Shown here: in pieces, positions 1 through 10,949 of the stretch
Layout: every line of letters starts with the position of its first letter
Position numbering within the stretch: position 1 is the first letter of the stretch
Assembly (NCBI GenBank): GCA_944739405.2
Contig: OX123200.2
Location: 8,572,761 to 8,636,760 of the forward strand
Reading direction: 5' to 3'
Length of the DNA stretch: 64,000 bases
From: Euclidia mi
Taxonomy: Eukaryota; Arthropoda; Insecta; Lepidoptera; Erebidae
Notes under the pieces: generated by a model
The model's database searches: none
Seen by the model: only the letters and a program-made list of their open reading frames with translations
Told to the model about the DNA's origin: nothing
Position numbers and translations under genes: made by a program

Positions 1-4
1 GTGT

Positions 5-293
5 ACTTCCCCTAGTAGACTGCCTCGTTGGTCTCGCGGCATAAATGTGCGCATGGTATTGGGAGGTCTCGGGTTTGATTCCCGGGTCGGGCAAAGTGTT
101 ATTGGGTTTCTCCGTTTGGAAATTCTCAGTAGCAGCACGGAGTCTGGTAATGTGCCCGGTACGGCAATAGGCTCGCCCCCTATTACGTGGGACCTAAAAA
201 ACATGGCGAAATGTGGGTGTAATATTACACCTCTGCCTACCCTTACGGGGGGAGATACAGGCGTGAGTCTATAAAAAAAAACTTTCCCTAGTA
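5..293 (+). mobile_element. tRNA-derived SINE (family A), full length with TSD
   Basis: The head at 18-90 carries Pol III-like promoter boxes, with a clear B-box-like GGTTTGATTCCCGGG. It is followed by a body and a tail containing the 'ctgcctaccc...acaggcgtgagtct' segment, which recurs at 23.7 and 52.4 kb. The copy ends in an A-run at 271-280. It is bracketed by a 13-bp target duplication (5-17 and 281-293, one mismatch), the signature of LINE-mediated retroposition. The element is 18-280 and non-coding; short open frames across it are chance. Closely similar tRNA-like SINEs are common in moths, which is family knowledge rather than a search result. Confidence 0.9.
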
Positions 294-400
294 TTACAAC
301 AACCATGGAATGAAAATGGATGGTGACAGTTTCTATTTCAAGTCACTACACAGACACTACTACAGAGCTCGAAAAATAAGGGCACATACGCCGTGTTAAC

Positions 401-817
401 ATATTGTTACGAGCTGGGGTTCGACGATAAATTATAACTCACTATGCCACTTAAACTGAACTTTATTTATACACAATAACACTATACACACTTATTTCTC
501 AACACTAATAAAAACACACTATTCACACCACTAATAAAACACACTAAACACTTCCGACATAATTTCCTTCGCTTCTTGTGTATCGCTTCGATATTCAATT
601 GAAACTGTCTCTGTCTCGCGCCCTCACGCTCTATTTATACTGGCCGGATAACATCACTAGCGCATTCTAGATGATTCCACAAAACTGTCGAAATAGTCGC
701 GAAAAGTCCATACTCGATACAGCAACGCCATCTAGTACAGAGTAGATGAATTACCTTTAAACCACCGATACATTCAATCTCTAGTAGTATATTCACCGAT
801 AGATGGCGTAACAATAT
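401..817 (-). mobile_element. Solo LTR of a Ty3-type retrotransposon
   Basis: A 409-bp unit (405-813) begins TGTTACGAGC and ends GGCGTAACA, giving inverted termini TGTTAC/GTAACA. It is flanked by the perfect 4-bp duplication ATAT (401-404 and 814-817). Read on the minus strand it has a TATA box (TATAAATAGAG, about 629-639) and, further on, an AATAAA signal (about 464-469), in U3-R-U5 order. No internal region or second LTR is adjacent, so I infer an LTR-LTR recombination product. A 4-bp TSD with TG/CA ends fits Ty3-type elements. Confidence 0.85.
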
Positions 818-2037
818 TCAGACTTCATCAAACGCGAAAATTGAATAATCAGACACAAATCTTAGGAGAGCCGAATAAAGATAAAATGATGTGAACAAAG
901 TAGGAGAGCAAAGGGCAGCCTTGAACTGTATTGGGACAAATAAATAACCTTAAAATGAGGAAACGAAGCAAATAAAGGGTTACAGATGTTGAATACGTAA
1001 CGCATGATTTTGGTGTTGAGTTTTGACAGGATTCTTCTTCAAAGTGACCCTTATTTGAGTTCTTATCTTGATGTGCGCAAAGCTTTGTAGTTATATCGGA
1101 ACAAAATCTTGTTACTACAAGATTACGGTTGTCTTTTATATAGGTACTGCTTCGTTATTCTGGGAGCCATTTATCTTATTTCAAAGGTCAATTCATTTTA
1201 TTCACTAATACAGCATCTTACTTAATAAATTCAACATCTTGTTACACGTCAATAGCGCGATAGGTACATGATTTTCATCTCATAGATTTTCAGCCTCGTA
1301 GTAACGTTGTATCTCCACCATTGCACGTTATTTGACCCAAGTTACATCGAGAGCACCATCATTTAGTAAATTTACTACCTATGCGTATGACTTTGTGGCC
1401 CACTCTAGTGTCGAAAATAGGCCTTCTGACGACCTTCGACACGGGCGGCCTAACTATTATTGTCATAAGACATCAACCGCGACTCATGTACCGACATATG
1501 ATACGTGTAGGTGACAATGCCACAAAAAAGCGGTCACCCAACCATCTGATAGCCTGTGCAAAGGTTGCTTAACTTTGTCGAATTACGAACGTCAAGTTGT
1601 GCAATTGGTAATTCAAAATCTAGTAAATTATATTTCACTGCAGTCGGAACTGCAATCAAATACTGGTACAAAACAGTCCTAATACTAAACTTTAAAGCAC
1701 ATTTGCGGTGCGCGACGGTAAACCTAATTGCACCTGTCTCATTATCTCGTCACATTACAATTAGCGATGAAAATCCAACAAAGTTTACTATTAATGTATA
1801 ATAATTAGCTACGTATTAATACAATTTTGCGGGCGTCCTGTTGCAGACGAGCGATTATTTGTGGCGTATGAGTTGTTTGGAACTTGATGTTTGGGCGATT
1901 TGTACTGATTTTAGGTGTACTACATAATTTTATATTATTTTTGTACGTCGCATTGTGATGATAGGCTTCAAAATACCTAAACTCTTGACTCTATGTATCT
2001 AAGAATCAGTAATTTTATTCGTCTTTCAAAAAGGCAA
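814..2037. other. No gene recognised
   Basis: This is AT-rich sequence of single-copy appearance. Short open frames near 1332-1800 overlap one another in different frames and encode nothing I recognise. No tRNA, rRNA or obvious repeat was seen. Confidence 0.5.
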
Positions 2038-2422
2038 TATACAAGGTGTCACAAGACCCATCACCAAGCCGAAGTCTACTCGTTTTGGACATCATGCCAA
2101 GTCACACTAAGCAAATATAAAACTTGGGAAATGCTTTTCTTTTTTTCAAAAAATCTATTTTTTTAAGTCGCAATTAAAATTGTGCGCGTACAATTATCGA
2201 AAAACCTACTTATCCATGGGTGCATAGGACATCCATAGAACAGATTGGCATGGTAATTGCATCGATTTTGTACCTAATTACAAAAATTCCATTGTACCTT
2301 TGAGCCTCAATATCTCCTGAACCAGTAATTTCCCAGGTATGGTGCCAAAGTAAAAAAATTTCGTAATGATTGGTATAATTCGGGGTTTTAGTTTTCGTTA
2401 AAGTCTTTTTACACTCTGTATA
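2038..2422. mobile_element. Mariner-like MITE (family M1), uninterrupted copy
   Basis: The imperfect inverted termini read TATACAAGGTGTCACAAGAC on the left and, in reverse complement, TATACAGAGTGTAAAAAGAC on the right, with TA at each edge as in Tc1/mariner elements. The interior lacks a transposase frame. A second copy, split by later insertions, occupies 14455-14574 and 19566-19824. A short internally deleted copy lies at 24667-24776. This copy contains the TTAA (within a T-run near 2163-2167) that matches the insertion site of the 4.7-kb element in the second copy. Confidence 0.75.
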
Positions 2423-2423
2423 T

Positions 2424-4205
2424 CTATTCTTGAAGTCACTCGTAGTTGAAAGCCAAAGTAATAAAAATAACATATCCATAAAACAGCTGTTACATAAATG
2501 AGCCCCTCTTCTTTTAATTATTTCTCTGAATCCCCACATTCGACCTAAAAAATTTATCATAGGTTTAATTGATCTCACTCCCGTGGCTGGATAACAGTCA
2601 TCCCGTATTTCCCGTAACCACAACAGTGTAGCAGTAGCCCACGTCGAGTTGTCGTTGTGATAAATAAAAACATTTATTTATTTATTTAATCACACATACC
2701 ACTATCATCACAGGTCTTAACCTCTAGTTATATCTAAAGTAACTGCTGTATTAAATTATTATATTAATACCTATCATGCAGACACTGTTATTAACTTTGA
2801 GACATTATACAATACGCAGTTCGTGTAAATTCACTCAGTGTGCAGCTAAACAAATTGACCTGTTGCGATATCACATCATCTTTATAATAATTTTAGTATG
2901 TGTACTAATTGCAAAAGACGAAAGTGTTGATTACCACAATAAGTCACTTTGAATGAAGGTATACCTACACAGCTACTTGCCAAGCTAGACACTTACATTT
3001 TTGTACCGTTCTTATGACGTACAAAATAAGTGTTACAACCGTACTGCAACTGTAAAGTTTGACTCGTCGCTGTGAGTACAAGACGAAAAGTTGCCCGTCT
3101 ACTTCATTCTAACACGCTATTCATTGCAGAAACTAATTACGTGAGGCACCGTGGTACGATATCACGCGTACTGTAAATACACCTCAATATTACGAGCACC
3201 TTCACACTGGCAATGTCAAACGCACGCGTTCGATGATGGTATGCGCTGCACAGATTCGGCAAAGGTGCGTTTAATTTGCTGCAGAGAAAACTTCGCGACG
3301 ACGCAACGCGTACGTACCTTTATTGCGACGTCTGCGCCGTATAATAACTAGCTGGGCCCGCGGTTATACCCGCTTTAGTAAGTGCTACTGCGCCGAACTT
3401 GTAGCTCATAGCGTGATGTTATGTATTTAGTATTTACCCTTCTGCAATAAGTGATCACTTATTAATAATTATTAATAATAATTATTCAATTGGACCAGTA
3501 GTTCCTGAGATTTGCGCGGTCAACCAAACAAACAAACTCTTCAGCTTTATTATATGTAGGTATTAGTATAGATAATAATACAATTACTTGCTTGAAATAT
3601 TAATTCAATAAAATACAGCACAGATTGCAACAAAAATACTGGTATGAAAATTTCAAAGGTAAAAACTTGAAATTACAACAAATTAAGTACATGTGGCGTG
3701 TAATAACGCCGACAAGAAACAAATTTGCTGAGCGTAACCTGCGCCAGTGCGGAAGGACTTTTAAGATGAATTTGCTAATTTATTAATAGAGAACGGAAAT
3801 TAATTACGGTGTACTCTTGTGACCTTTTATAAATATGTCGTGTTGAACATTATTTATTTCGGTAAAAGAAACTCATTAATATTTTAAATGGACCTTCATT
3901 TGCTGCTACACGGACGTAATTAATTTGTTTTTGTCCAATTATGCTAATTTAGGAATATTCTAGTGGACGAATTAGTATGTTCAAAAGAGACTAAATTATT
4001 TTAGAAATACAAAATTATTATCTTTGCTAGGAACTAGTTGCCGAGTCATTTATGTTAAAATCATGAAGATTTTTCATTCATCAGCGATGCTTATTATTTG
4101 TACCACTCCTGAAAAAAGGTTTTACTTAACCAACTAAGTACTGGTTTTTAAAAAGGCAATAATAAGGTACGCATGATATATCTTTGAATAGTCGAACTTC
4201 GCATT
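2424..4205. other. No gene recognised
   Basis: This is AT-rich non-coding sequence. It contains a short TTTA run near 2672-2688 and a palindromic AT stretch near 3450-3485 (aagtgatcactt followed by taataattatta). The frame at 3151-3351 is not recognisable and may be chance. Confidence 0.5.
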
Positions 4206-4440
4206 TATACAGGGTGGCGCTACCAAGGGGCACTTTTTGAACAGAGGCATAGCGTACAACATTTTGAAGCCTTGTACCAAAAATCAATTAAATCGGTGCA
4301 GTAGTTTAGCCACAATATCGATTTTAAGTTCCGCAATTTTTGCACATGCTTTGAATTCCACACAGCTGATACAAAACGGTCCACGACCCTACATTGCGCG
4401 CCGCGACTCACTGCGATGCGGGCGCCAACTCGACGCCGCG

Positions 4441-6884
4441 CGAGTGTAACGGGTTCTGGTAGTAAAAACGCAGTAGAGGTTTTAGATGCGTTTATTGCAG
4501 AGTATCGTCTCACTTCCCTTGCCACGAGTATGACCGACCAACAACACGACACTGGCCTGAACACTAAGGGCTGTAGTCTCCCACGCTGTTCCCTCCGGTA
4601 GTGTGTAGGCAGGCTGCTCGAAGGCTGTGCGTAGCGGTACAGGCCCTCGCTGACGTTGGCTCAGCTGGCAGACGCCGGCGGTGTGAGTACGATGAGCAGG
4701 GCAGGCCAGACTCTTCGCCAGAGGTGAAGCCGAAGGCGATGCAGGAAAGTGTAGCGGTCTAGGAGCGTAGCCGGAGTCTTAACGTGAACCTGGAACCTGA
4801 AGGAAAGCAGCATTAGGAGAGCCACAACCAATAGAGTCAGGCAGGCGGCATCAGCCGGCCTCAGCTAGCAGGTAGAGAGATGGGCAGTACGCTAACGCAG
4901 TAAATGTAGTGCTTACCCGTAGCTGGGAGCAGGATACACGTAAATACGACGTAGGGTCAGTAGGTACGCTTAGTTATAGTAGAAGCGACGTTAGAGTAGC
5001 GGTGCCGGCCTCTCTGTCGGCCCCTTTATATACCGGGCCCTCCATCAGGCTGAGAGTCCGTTTATGACCATATTTGGTCAGGCTTTGCGAGTGCGGACGA
5101 TGGCTTTCTCTGATTGGCCGAGCGTATGGGCGGTACTGTGACGCAACGCGGTAAGTACCGGACATACGTTACAATACCGCCTGCCTTAGGAGTGGATTTT
5201 ACGTGGCTAACAAGGAAAATCCGACTAGCTGCGTTAGGTCTATGAGTCCGCTACTGTCCAAGCTAAGACGGCATATAGAGAGAAGGAAGGGAAAGTCTTC
5301 TACGGTTTGTAACAAATAGTTAGGCACCATAGTGTATAAGTTTTAGGTCCTTAATGTGCCAAAACCCAATAGAATTTCCAGACGCGTCCGACAACTCGTA
5401 AACGAGAGGCGACTTTTTATTAATCACTGTGCACTTCACGAATTTAGGGGCTAGTTTCTTACAGAAGGACTTATTCTTGTCGCTCTGATAAAAAGTCCGT
5501 TTCCACACAGTGTCTCCCACATTAAACTCAGCTGGTTTACGGCGTAAATTATACGTTTGGGAATTCCTAGCATGAGCTTGAATGAGGAGTGCCTGAACTT
5601 TGTCAAATATGCCTGATAAGTGACCTATGTTTTCTGCGTAATCGTCCCTAGGTATCATCAGCGTCTGTGTCGACATAGTGTGAGCCGCATGGAACTAGTT
5701 CACGTCCATAGACTAAAAAACTAGGTGTATAGCCCGTGACTTCATTAACTGCAGTATTTAATGCAAACTGCACCTTAGGTACGAGAGTGTCCCATAATCT
5801 CTGGTCATTTCCTACAAACGCCGCTAAGGTAGAACCAATGGTTTTATTATAGCGTTCGACCGTATTGACATGTGGGGAATATTTAGGAGTATAATGAAGA
5901 TTAGGGATTTTGTACTTGCGCAACATAGCTTTTAAAGTAGCACTGACAAACTGTTTACCATTGTCCAATATAATTGTAGATGGTATACCATGAACTAAAA
6001 ATATTTTTTCTTACAAAATATTAGTTATTATTTCAGCAGTTGCGCGCCTGATAGGAAAAAGTAGACAGTATTTACTAAAACAACAAGTTACTACGAAGAT
6101 GTAGGCGTTTTGTTTTCTTGTGACGGGTAGTGGCCCCACGTTGGGCGCCGCTGTAACGGGTTCTGGTAGTAAAAACGCAGTAGAGGTTTTAGATGCGTTT
6201 ATTGCAGAGTATCGTCTCACTTCCCTTGCCACGAGTATGACCGACCAACAACACGACACTGGCCTGAACACTAAGGGCTGTAGTCTCCCACGCTGTTCCC
6301 TCCGGTAGTGTGTAGGCAGGCTGCTCGAAGGCTGTGCGTAGCGGTACAGGCCCTCGCTGACGTTGGCTCAGCTGGCAGACGCCGGCGGTGTGAGTACGAT
6401 GAGCAGGGCAGGCCAGACTCTTCGCCAGAGGTGAAGCCGAAGGCGATGCAGGAAAGTGTAGCGGTCTAGGAGCGTAGCCGGAGTCTTAACGTGAACCTGG
6501 AACCTGAAGGAAAGCAGCATTAGGAGAGCCACAACCAATAGAGTCAGGCAGGCGGCATCAGCTGGCCTCAGCTAGCAGGTAGAGAGATGGGCAGTACGCT
6601 AACGCAGTAAATGTAGTGCTTACCCGTAGCTGGGAGCAGGATACACGTAAATACGACGTAGGGTCAGTAGGTACGCTTAGTTATAGTAGAAGCGACGTTA
6701 GAGTAGCGGTGCCGGCCTCTCTGTCGGCCCCTTTATATACCGGGCCCTCCATCAGGCTGAGAGTCCGTTTATGACCATATTTGGTCAGGCTTTGCGAGTG
6801 CGGACGATGGCTTTCTCTGATTGGCCGAGCGTATGGGCGGTACTGTGACGCAACGCGGTAAGTACCGGACATACGTTACACGAG
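4441..6884 (-). mobile_element. Young, internally deleted Ty3-type LTR retrotransposon
   Basis: Two 729-bp LTRs (4445-5173 and 6152-6880) share TGTAAC/GTTACA ends and appear to differ at a single site (C at about 4855, T at about 6562). A perfect 4-bp duplication CGAG flanks the element (4441-4444, 6881-6884). It is oriented on the minus strand, so the 5' LTR is the right one. Just inside that LTR, GGCGCCCAACGTGGGGCCA (complement of 6131-6149) is a tRNA primer-binding site of the kind seen in insect Ty3 elements. Each LTR has a TATA box (near 5030 and 6738) and an AATAAA signal in minus orientation. The interior is only 978 bp: gag, protease, RT and RNase H are gone. Near-identical LTRs imply recent insertion. 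Confidence 0.93.
5320..6150 (-). pseudogene. Ty3-type integrase fragment, frameshifted
   Basis: Immediately inside the primer-binding site the frame enters mid-integrase, showing that a deletion removed everything upstream. Visible motifs are FSKYCLLFP of the core domain, ILDNGKQF with the second catalytic Asp, and NTVERYNKTIG with the catalytic Glu. A C-terminal stretch NVGDTVWKR...LAPKFVKC resembles the domain after the core. Lesions are an in-frame TAA near 6010, a frameshift near 5650-5676, and a Cys where the first catalytic Asp of the 'VVVDxFSK' motif is expected. No active integrase could be made. The longest open frame at the 5' side starts inside the LTR and is a chance fusion. Confidence 0.85.
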
Positions 6885-7222
6885 GATTCCCGCATATCTT
6901 CTTTATAAAAAAAAAAATATAGTTTATTTTCAAGTGCGTTAATAAAATACTCTCCGCTGCGCTCCGTTTTATCTGCGCTGAGCCTAACTTCGGATGACGT
7001 CGAGGCGTCGCGTCGGAGCGAGTCGGGGCGTGCAATGTAAGGTCGTTGACCGTTTTGTATCAGCTGTGTGGAATTCAAAGCATGTGCAAAAATTGCGGAA
7101 CTTAAAATCGATATTGTGGCTAAACTACTGCACCGATTTAATTGATTTTTGGTACAAGGCTTCAGAATGTTGTACGCTATGCCTCTGTTCAAAAAGTGCC
7201 CCTATGGTAGCGCCACCCTGTA

Positions 7223-7692
7223 TAACGCGGCGTCCTACGTGAACGGTCTGGATACGAACGCGATGCGGCGCGGCGCGGGAAGAACAAACAGTTGATATCT
7301 ATTGACATGTCCTACGTGACCATATGCACGTGACGTGCGATGCGGCGCGGCTCGAGTTGACGCGGACGCGATCAATTGGTGCGATATTTCCGCGCGAACG
7401 GGACGCGGTGCAGTGGCAAATATGTCACATGTCATGTCTTTGCTTTTTTACAAATAAATATTATTATGTCGGAAGTAGAAATTTGAATTATTGCTGTACA
7501 TAATTAGTTACATTACTTTGTGGTACATAATTCTTGAGTATCTGATACTTAAGATATAAATTTTCCAATAAATGAGCTGTCATATCCATGTTAAATTGTT
7601 AATTTCAAATGAACGCTGCAGAATTAAATAAAAATAAAACGAGTCGCACGCACGTACGTGAACGTGAACCGCTCACGTAGGACGCCGCGTAA
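7223..7692. mobile_element. PIF/Harbinger-type MITE
   Basis: The 464-bp unit (7226-7689) has inverted termini CGCGGCGTCCTACGTGA, extending imperfectly through an ACGGT-like motif, and a perfect TAA duplication at 7223-7225 and 7690-7692. A 3-bp TWA target is characteristic of PIF/Harbinger elements. The interior is GC-rich at the left and AT-rich at the right, with no transposase. Its left edge abuts the long-TIR element, sharing the TATAA. Confidence 0.8.
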
Positions 7693-7920
7693 ATTAGACG
7701 CACAGAACAACTTAGTATTAAACTTTTTAGGGATGAGACGTAACTGTTACATTAACATTGATCTGTGAAATTAACTTCAAACTTTCGACACAAACTTTTG
7801 AATTATACAAGTTATATTGTGCTTATTATGAAGATAATTATCACTCGTAAGAAGGATCGGTTGTCATTTAATATTCACCAACTTCAATAATTAGAAACAG
7901 ATCTTTCTAGTCGTTCCCCT

Positions 7921-8213
7921 TAATGATGAGGATCGTGATTCTATCTGGATGGTGTCCGGGTTTTGTCATCTACAAGATGCCTCCATACACTACGGTCTCT
8001 TGCATATCTTGCCGCCTCGTGGAAGGACAAATTCAAGGTGGTGAGAATGCGATCCGTCCAGCGATTAGCTCTACGGCCTCGCGGTCTTGTCCCGTTTCTT
8101 TTTCCGCTCAAAATAGTTCGTTACAGATTACTGGGAGGTTTTCTCATTATGTGTCCAAAGTAGCTTAGTGTTCTCTTTATGACAGTTGTAGCTAGGCATT
8201 CTTTTATATCTAA
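7921..8213 (-). pseudogene. RTE LINE, C-terminal end (after the Helitron)
   Basis: The translation contains SYFGHIMRKPPSNL, then RPRGRRANRWTD and AARYARDRSVWRHLVDD, the conserved basic and Trp-rich C-terminus of RTE polyproteins. One in-frame stop falls after the PPSNL segment. This part continues the frame that breaks off at 9047 on the far side of the Helitron. The final ATCCTCATCATT resembles the short GAT-repeat tails of RTE elements. Confidence 0.85.
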
Positions 8214-9046
8214 CTAGCTTTTGCCCGCGGCTTCGCACGCGTTAAATTCGGGGTAACACAAATCTACTTTCAGTCTCAATTTGTGTGAAGACACTCCTGA
8301 TTACGCTAAAGACTTCAGAAACAATATAGGGTACAAAGTAACTCGGTCAGTATCCATGACATTATCTACCGAAAGGTACATAATAACAACACCTTGCATG
8401 CAGACAAATGTCAAAGCAAGTTCGAATACATGTCCAATATATGTATATCTATGAAAACATTTTCCGTAACCGGCGAGCATGTATGAAAAGAGTAATGAAT
8501 GTAGAGGAAGCGCGTGAGGTTTGTAAGGAGAGAAGCAAGTGGCGTTCTGTTTTCTCTGCCTACCCCGACGGGAAAAAGGCGTGAGCATATGCTATGCGCT
8601 CACGCAAGTTTTCATACATACATACATATGTATGTATGTATGAAAACTTTCGCATTTATAGTATAAGTTGAGAAAATCGTTTCAGCCGTTAAGCGTAGTA
8701 TATAATTATTAGTTTCTAATAATATATGCGAACAATGTAATCACAGTTAACAATATGACATTATGTATCATATGACAGTACTGATAGTGATATAAGATAG
8801 TACATGCGCACTCAATTATTACAGCGCATGCATTCTTACTTCCAAGAGGTAAATTTGTACCGTACTAATTTCTATCCTCCCTACAATCCCTCCCAGTAAA
8901 TTTTTTGCAACTTACGGTAGCCTATGTCCGTCTCCATGGTCCAATCTATCTTTATATAAAATTTCAACAAAATCGGATCAGCCGTTTTAGCGTGAAAACG
9001 GAACATACATACATACACACTTTCGAATTTATAATATTATTAGGGA
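8214..9046 (-). mobile_element. Non-autonomous Helitron inserted in the RTE LINE
   Basis: In minus orientation the element begins TCCCTAATAATATTATAAAT and ends CGAAGCCGCGGGCAAAAGCTAG, with flanking A at the 5' side and T at the 3' side. That matches the Helitron rule of insertion between A and T with no target duplication and a CTRR end. Removing exactly 8214-9046 makes the RTE frame continuous across the junction. The interior is repetitive: it holds a LINE 3' fragment (about 8455-8595) and an inverted CATA/TATG run near 8612-8642, and a second TTTCAGCCGTTA segment suggests internal duplication. There is no Rep/helicase. Confidence 0.82.
8455..8595 (+). mobile_element. LINE 3'-end fragment nested in the Helitron
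   Basis: This matches the segments at 20330-20460 (+) and 45236-45366 (-). All three encode the same terminal motif (KWRSVLSAYP / KWRSVVSAYPSGK) and then 'aaggcgtgag'. It looks like the last codons and start of the 3' UTR of one LINE family, carried in three places in the window. Confidence 0.65.
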
Positions 9047-10545
9047 TTCTTCGATGATAGACTCATTTGTGCGGAATGCAGTCCAGGGTATGCGCAACAT
9101 CCGGCGCCAACACCACATTTCAAAGGCGTTAATTCGGTCTATATCTGCAGCTTTTATGGTCCAGGTTTCCGAGGCATATAAAAATATGGAGAAGACTAGC
9201 GTGCGTATAAGTGCTATCTTAGTTTGCCGTCTAATGTTACTGTCTTTCCATATCTTTTGTAGCTGTGACATGGCGTTTTTCACAAGAGGTGTTTGCTGTA
9301 ATTACTGACCCTAGGTAATTAAATTCCGAGACTTTATTCAAATGGGATAGCGTATCAGACCGATGAGCTTTGCCGAATCTGTCTATCAGCATGACTTTCG
9401 TCTTGGTTCGGTTTATAGACAAACCTAGCTCCTTGCTTACGGTCTCTACCTTGTTTAAAAGTTCCTCCATCTTCTCTGTGGTTTCAGTGATCAGAGTTGT
9501 ATCGTCAGCATAACGGAGATTCAAGATCTTTACTCCGCTAATTGAAACGCCTCTCTTCCATCCTTCCAATGCTTTCCTTAGGATATATTCACCGTAGATG
9601 TTAAAAAGTATCGGTGACAATATGCACCCTTGCCGCACACCTTTTTCAAACTTAAAATTTCCTGACATCACATTCTCAACACGTGCAGCTCCTTTGCTAT
9701 TGCCGTAGAGATTTTTAATAAGGGTAACTACATGTGAGGGTACGCCCATTTCCAACAATGCTTGCCCAGAGTCTATGCCATATTACACAATCAAAAGCTT
9801 TTTTGTAGCCAACAAAACACAGTACTAGAGGTGAGTGAATTTGCCTTAAATTGAGGATCTGCTCTCGAGTGCCTTTGTCTTTGACAAACCCTGCTTGCTC
9901 TTGGAGTATTTGTGCATCCAGATAATAGCGGATTCACTTGTTAAGCACATGGAGTATGATTTTACTAATGTGTGGGGTCAGTGCGATGGTACGATAGTTA
10001 TCACATACCTTTGTGGACCCCTTTTTGTGCACTGGTAAAATTAATGATTTGGACCATTATGTTGGCCATTTGCAAGTGGACCATATTTTGTTGCATAATT
10101 TGTGTAGTTGTTCCAGAGCATATTCTCCAAGTGATTTTATAACTTCAGAAGAGATTTGATCAATTCCAGGGGCTTTGCCATCCTTGATTAATTTAATGGC
10201 TTGTTACATCTCTTCATATAGTATTGGAGGTTCCTGATCGGCATGACATAATGCATTCGGCGTTTAGGAGACAGATGATGGCTGTGTGTCGCGATACAGT
10301 TCTTCACAGTATTGTCGCCATCTTTCTGTGACGTCATCTAGCTCTGACACCGCCACACTCTGTACGCCGCCATTTGATTTTTTTATAACCCAGTTTTTTG
10401 GTTTAAAGCTTCGAGTTATGAGACGTATTTTTTGGAAGAGATCCCTTGTTTGTACTTTATTAGCATGAAGTTGTATTTCTTTGCATATGTCATTTATTTC
10501 TTGATTTTTATCTCTACGACATTGTCTCTGTACTTGCCTGTCCAC
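9047..10545 (-). pseudogene. RTE LINE reverse transcriptase region
   Basis: From the right there is an RT-preceding segment with WVIKKSNGG and ERWRQYCEELY, then DGKAPGIDQISSEVIK, YRTIALTPHISKI, QAGFVKDKGTREQI, a VGYKKAFD motif, GVRQGCILSPILFNIY, NLRYADDTTL and FNYLGSVIT, ending with SETWTIKAADIDRINAFEMW. The FxDYxKAFD motif, which carries the first catalytic Asp, reads VGYKKAFD, an Asp-to-Gly change near 9800, although YADD is intact. There are several frameshifts and at least one in-frame stop (TAA near 10205). It is interrupted at 9047 by the Helitron. Confidence 0.9.
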
Positions 10546-10949
10546 GGATTTATACAGATCGTTATCTTAATTGTATCCCTTAGCTTCTAGGTCTTTACGT
10601 GTTTGTATTATATCCCAAGTGTCGTCTTTTATCCAAGTTTTGCGGGTTAAATCAAAGTTGCCAGGTTTTATCTCCATTAATACTTCATTGATGGATCTTT
10701 TAAAATTATCCCATTCACTTTCAGTGTCATCGGATGATAGTGATTTACTTTGGAGTTTTTCGTCAATTTTATCTGCAAATACTTTAACGTAGTTGGGTTC
10801 TATTTCTTTTACAAGACGGATGTTAGACTTTTGAGTCCTCTTTAAACGTAATTTGACCTATGCCACGAGGAGATTGTGATTCGATCCGCAGTCCACCCCT
10901 GGATAGGCTAGAGCTAGTAATAATGAAGTTTATTTGGTTACGACATCTA

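Larger units (their letters stand above)
4206..7224. mobile_element. Long-TIR non-autonomous DNA element, split by an LTR element
   Basis: Inverted arms of about 230 bp run 4210-4440 and about 6993-7220. They start CAGGGTGGCGCTACC and end with its complement. TATA flanks both ends (4206-4209 and 7221-7224), so TA or TATA is the duplicated target. The CAGGGTG terminus and TA flank resemble mariner-type elements, but no transposase is present. Without the LTR element the parent was about 0.57 kb, mostly arms, which is a foldback-like MITE. Open frames in the two arms are mirror images and not genes. Confidence 0.75.

Noticed and set aside
18..90. tRNA gene
   Set aside because: Promoter boxes are present, but the sequence continues into a SINE body with tail and target duplications, and no complete cloverleaf is evident. 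The same applies to the tRNA-like heads at 13.4, 14.2, 21.3, 22.4, 23.8, 35.9, 49.5 and 54.0 kb.
4220..4564. Minus-strand 114-codon frame
   Set aside because: It runs from an LTR into the arm of another element. The mirrored frames at 6785-7192 and in the second LTR show it is repeat sequence, not a gene.
8198..9051. 6-bp target duplication ATTCTT around the insertion in the RTE LINE
   Set aside because: ATTCTT occurs near both sides, but the Helitron boundary (CTAG...GA with flanking A and T) restores the frame with the expected residues, so the hexamer match is taken as coincidence.
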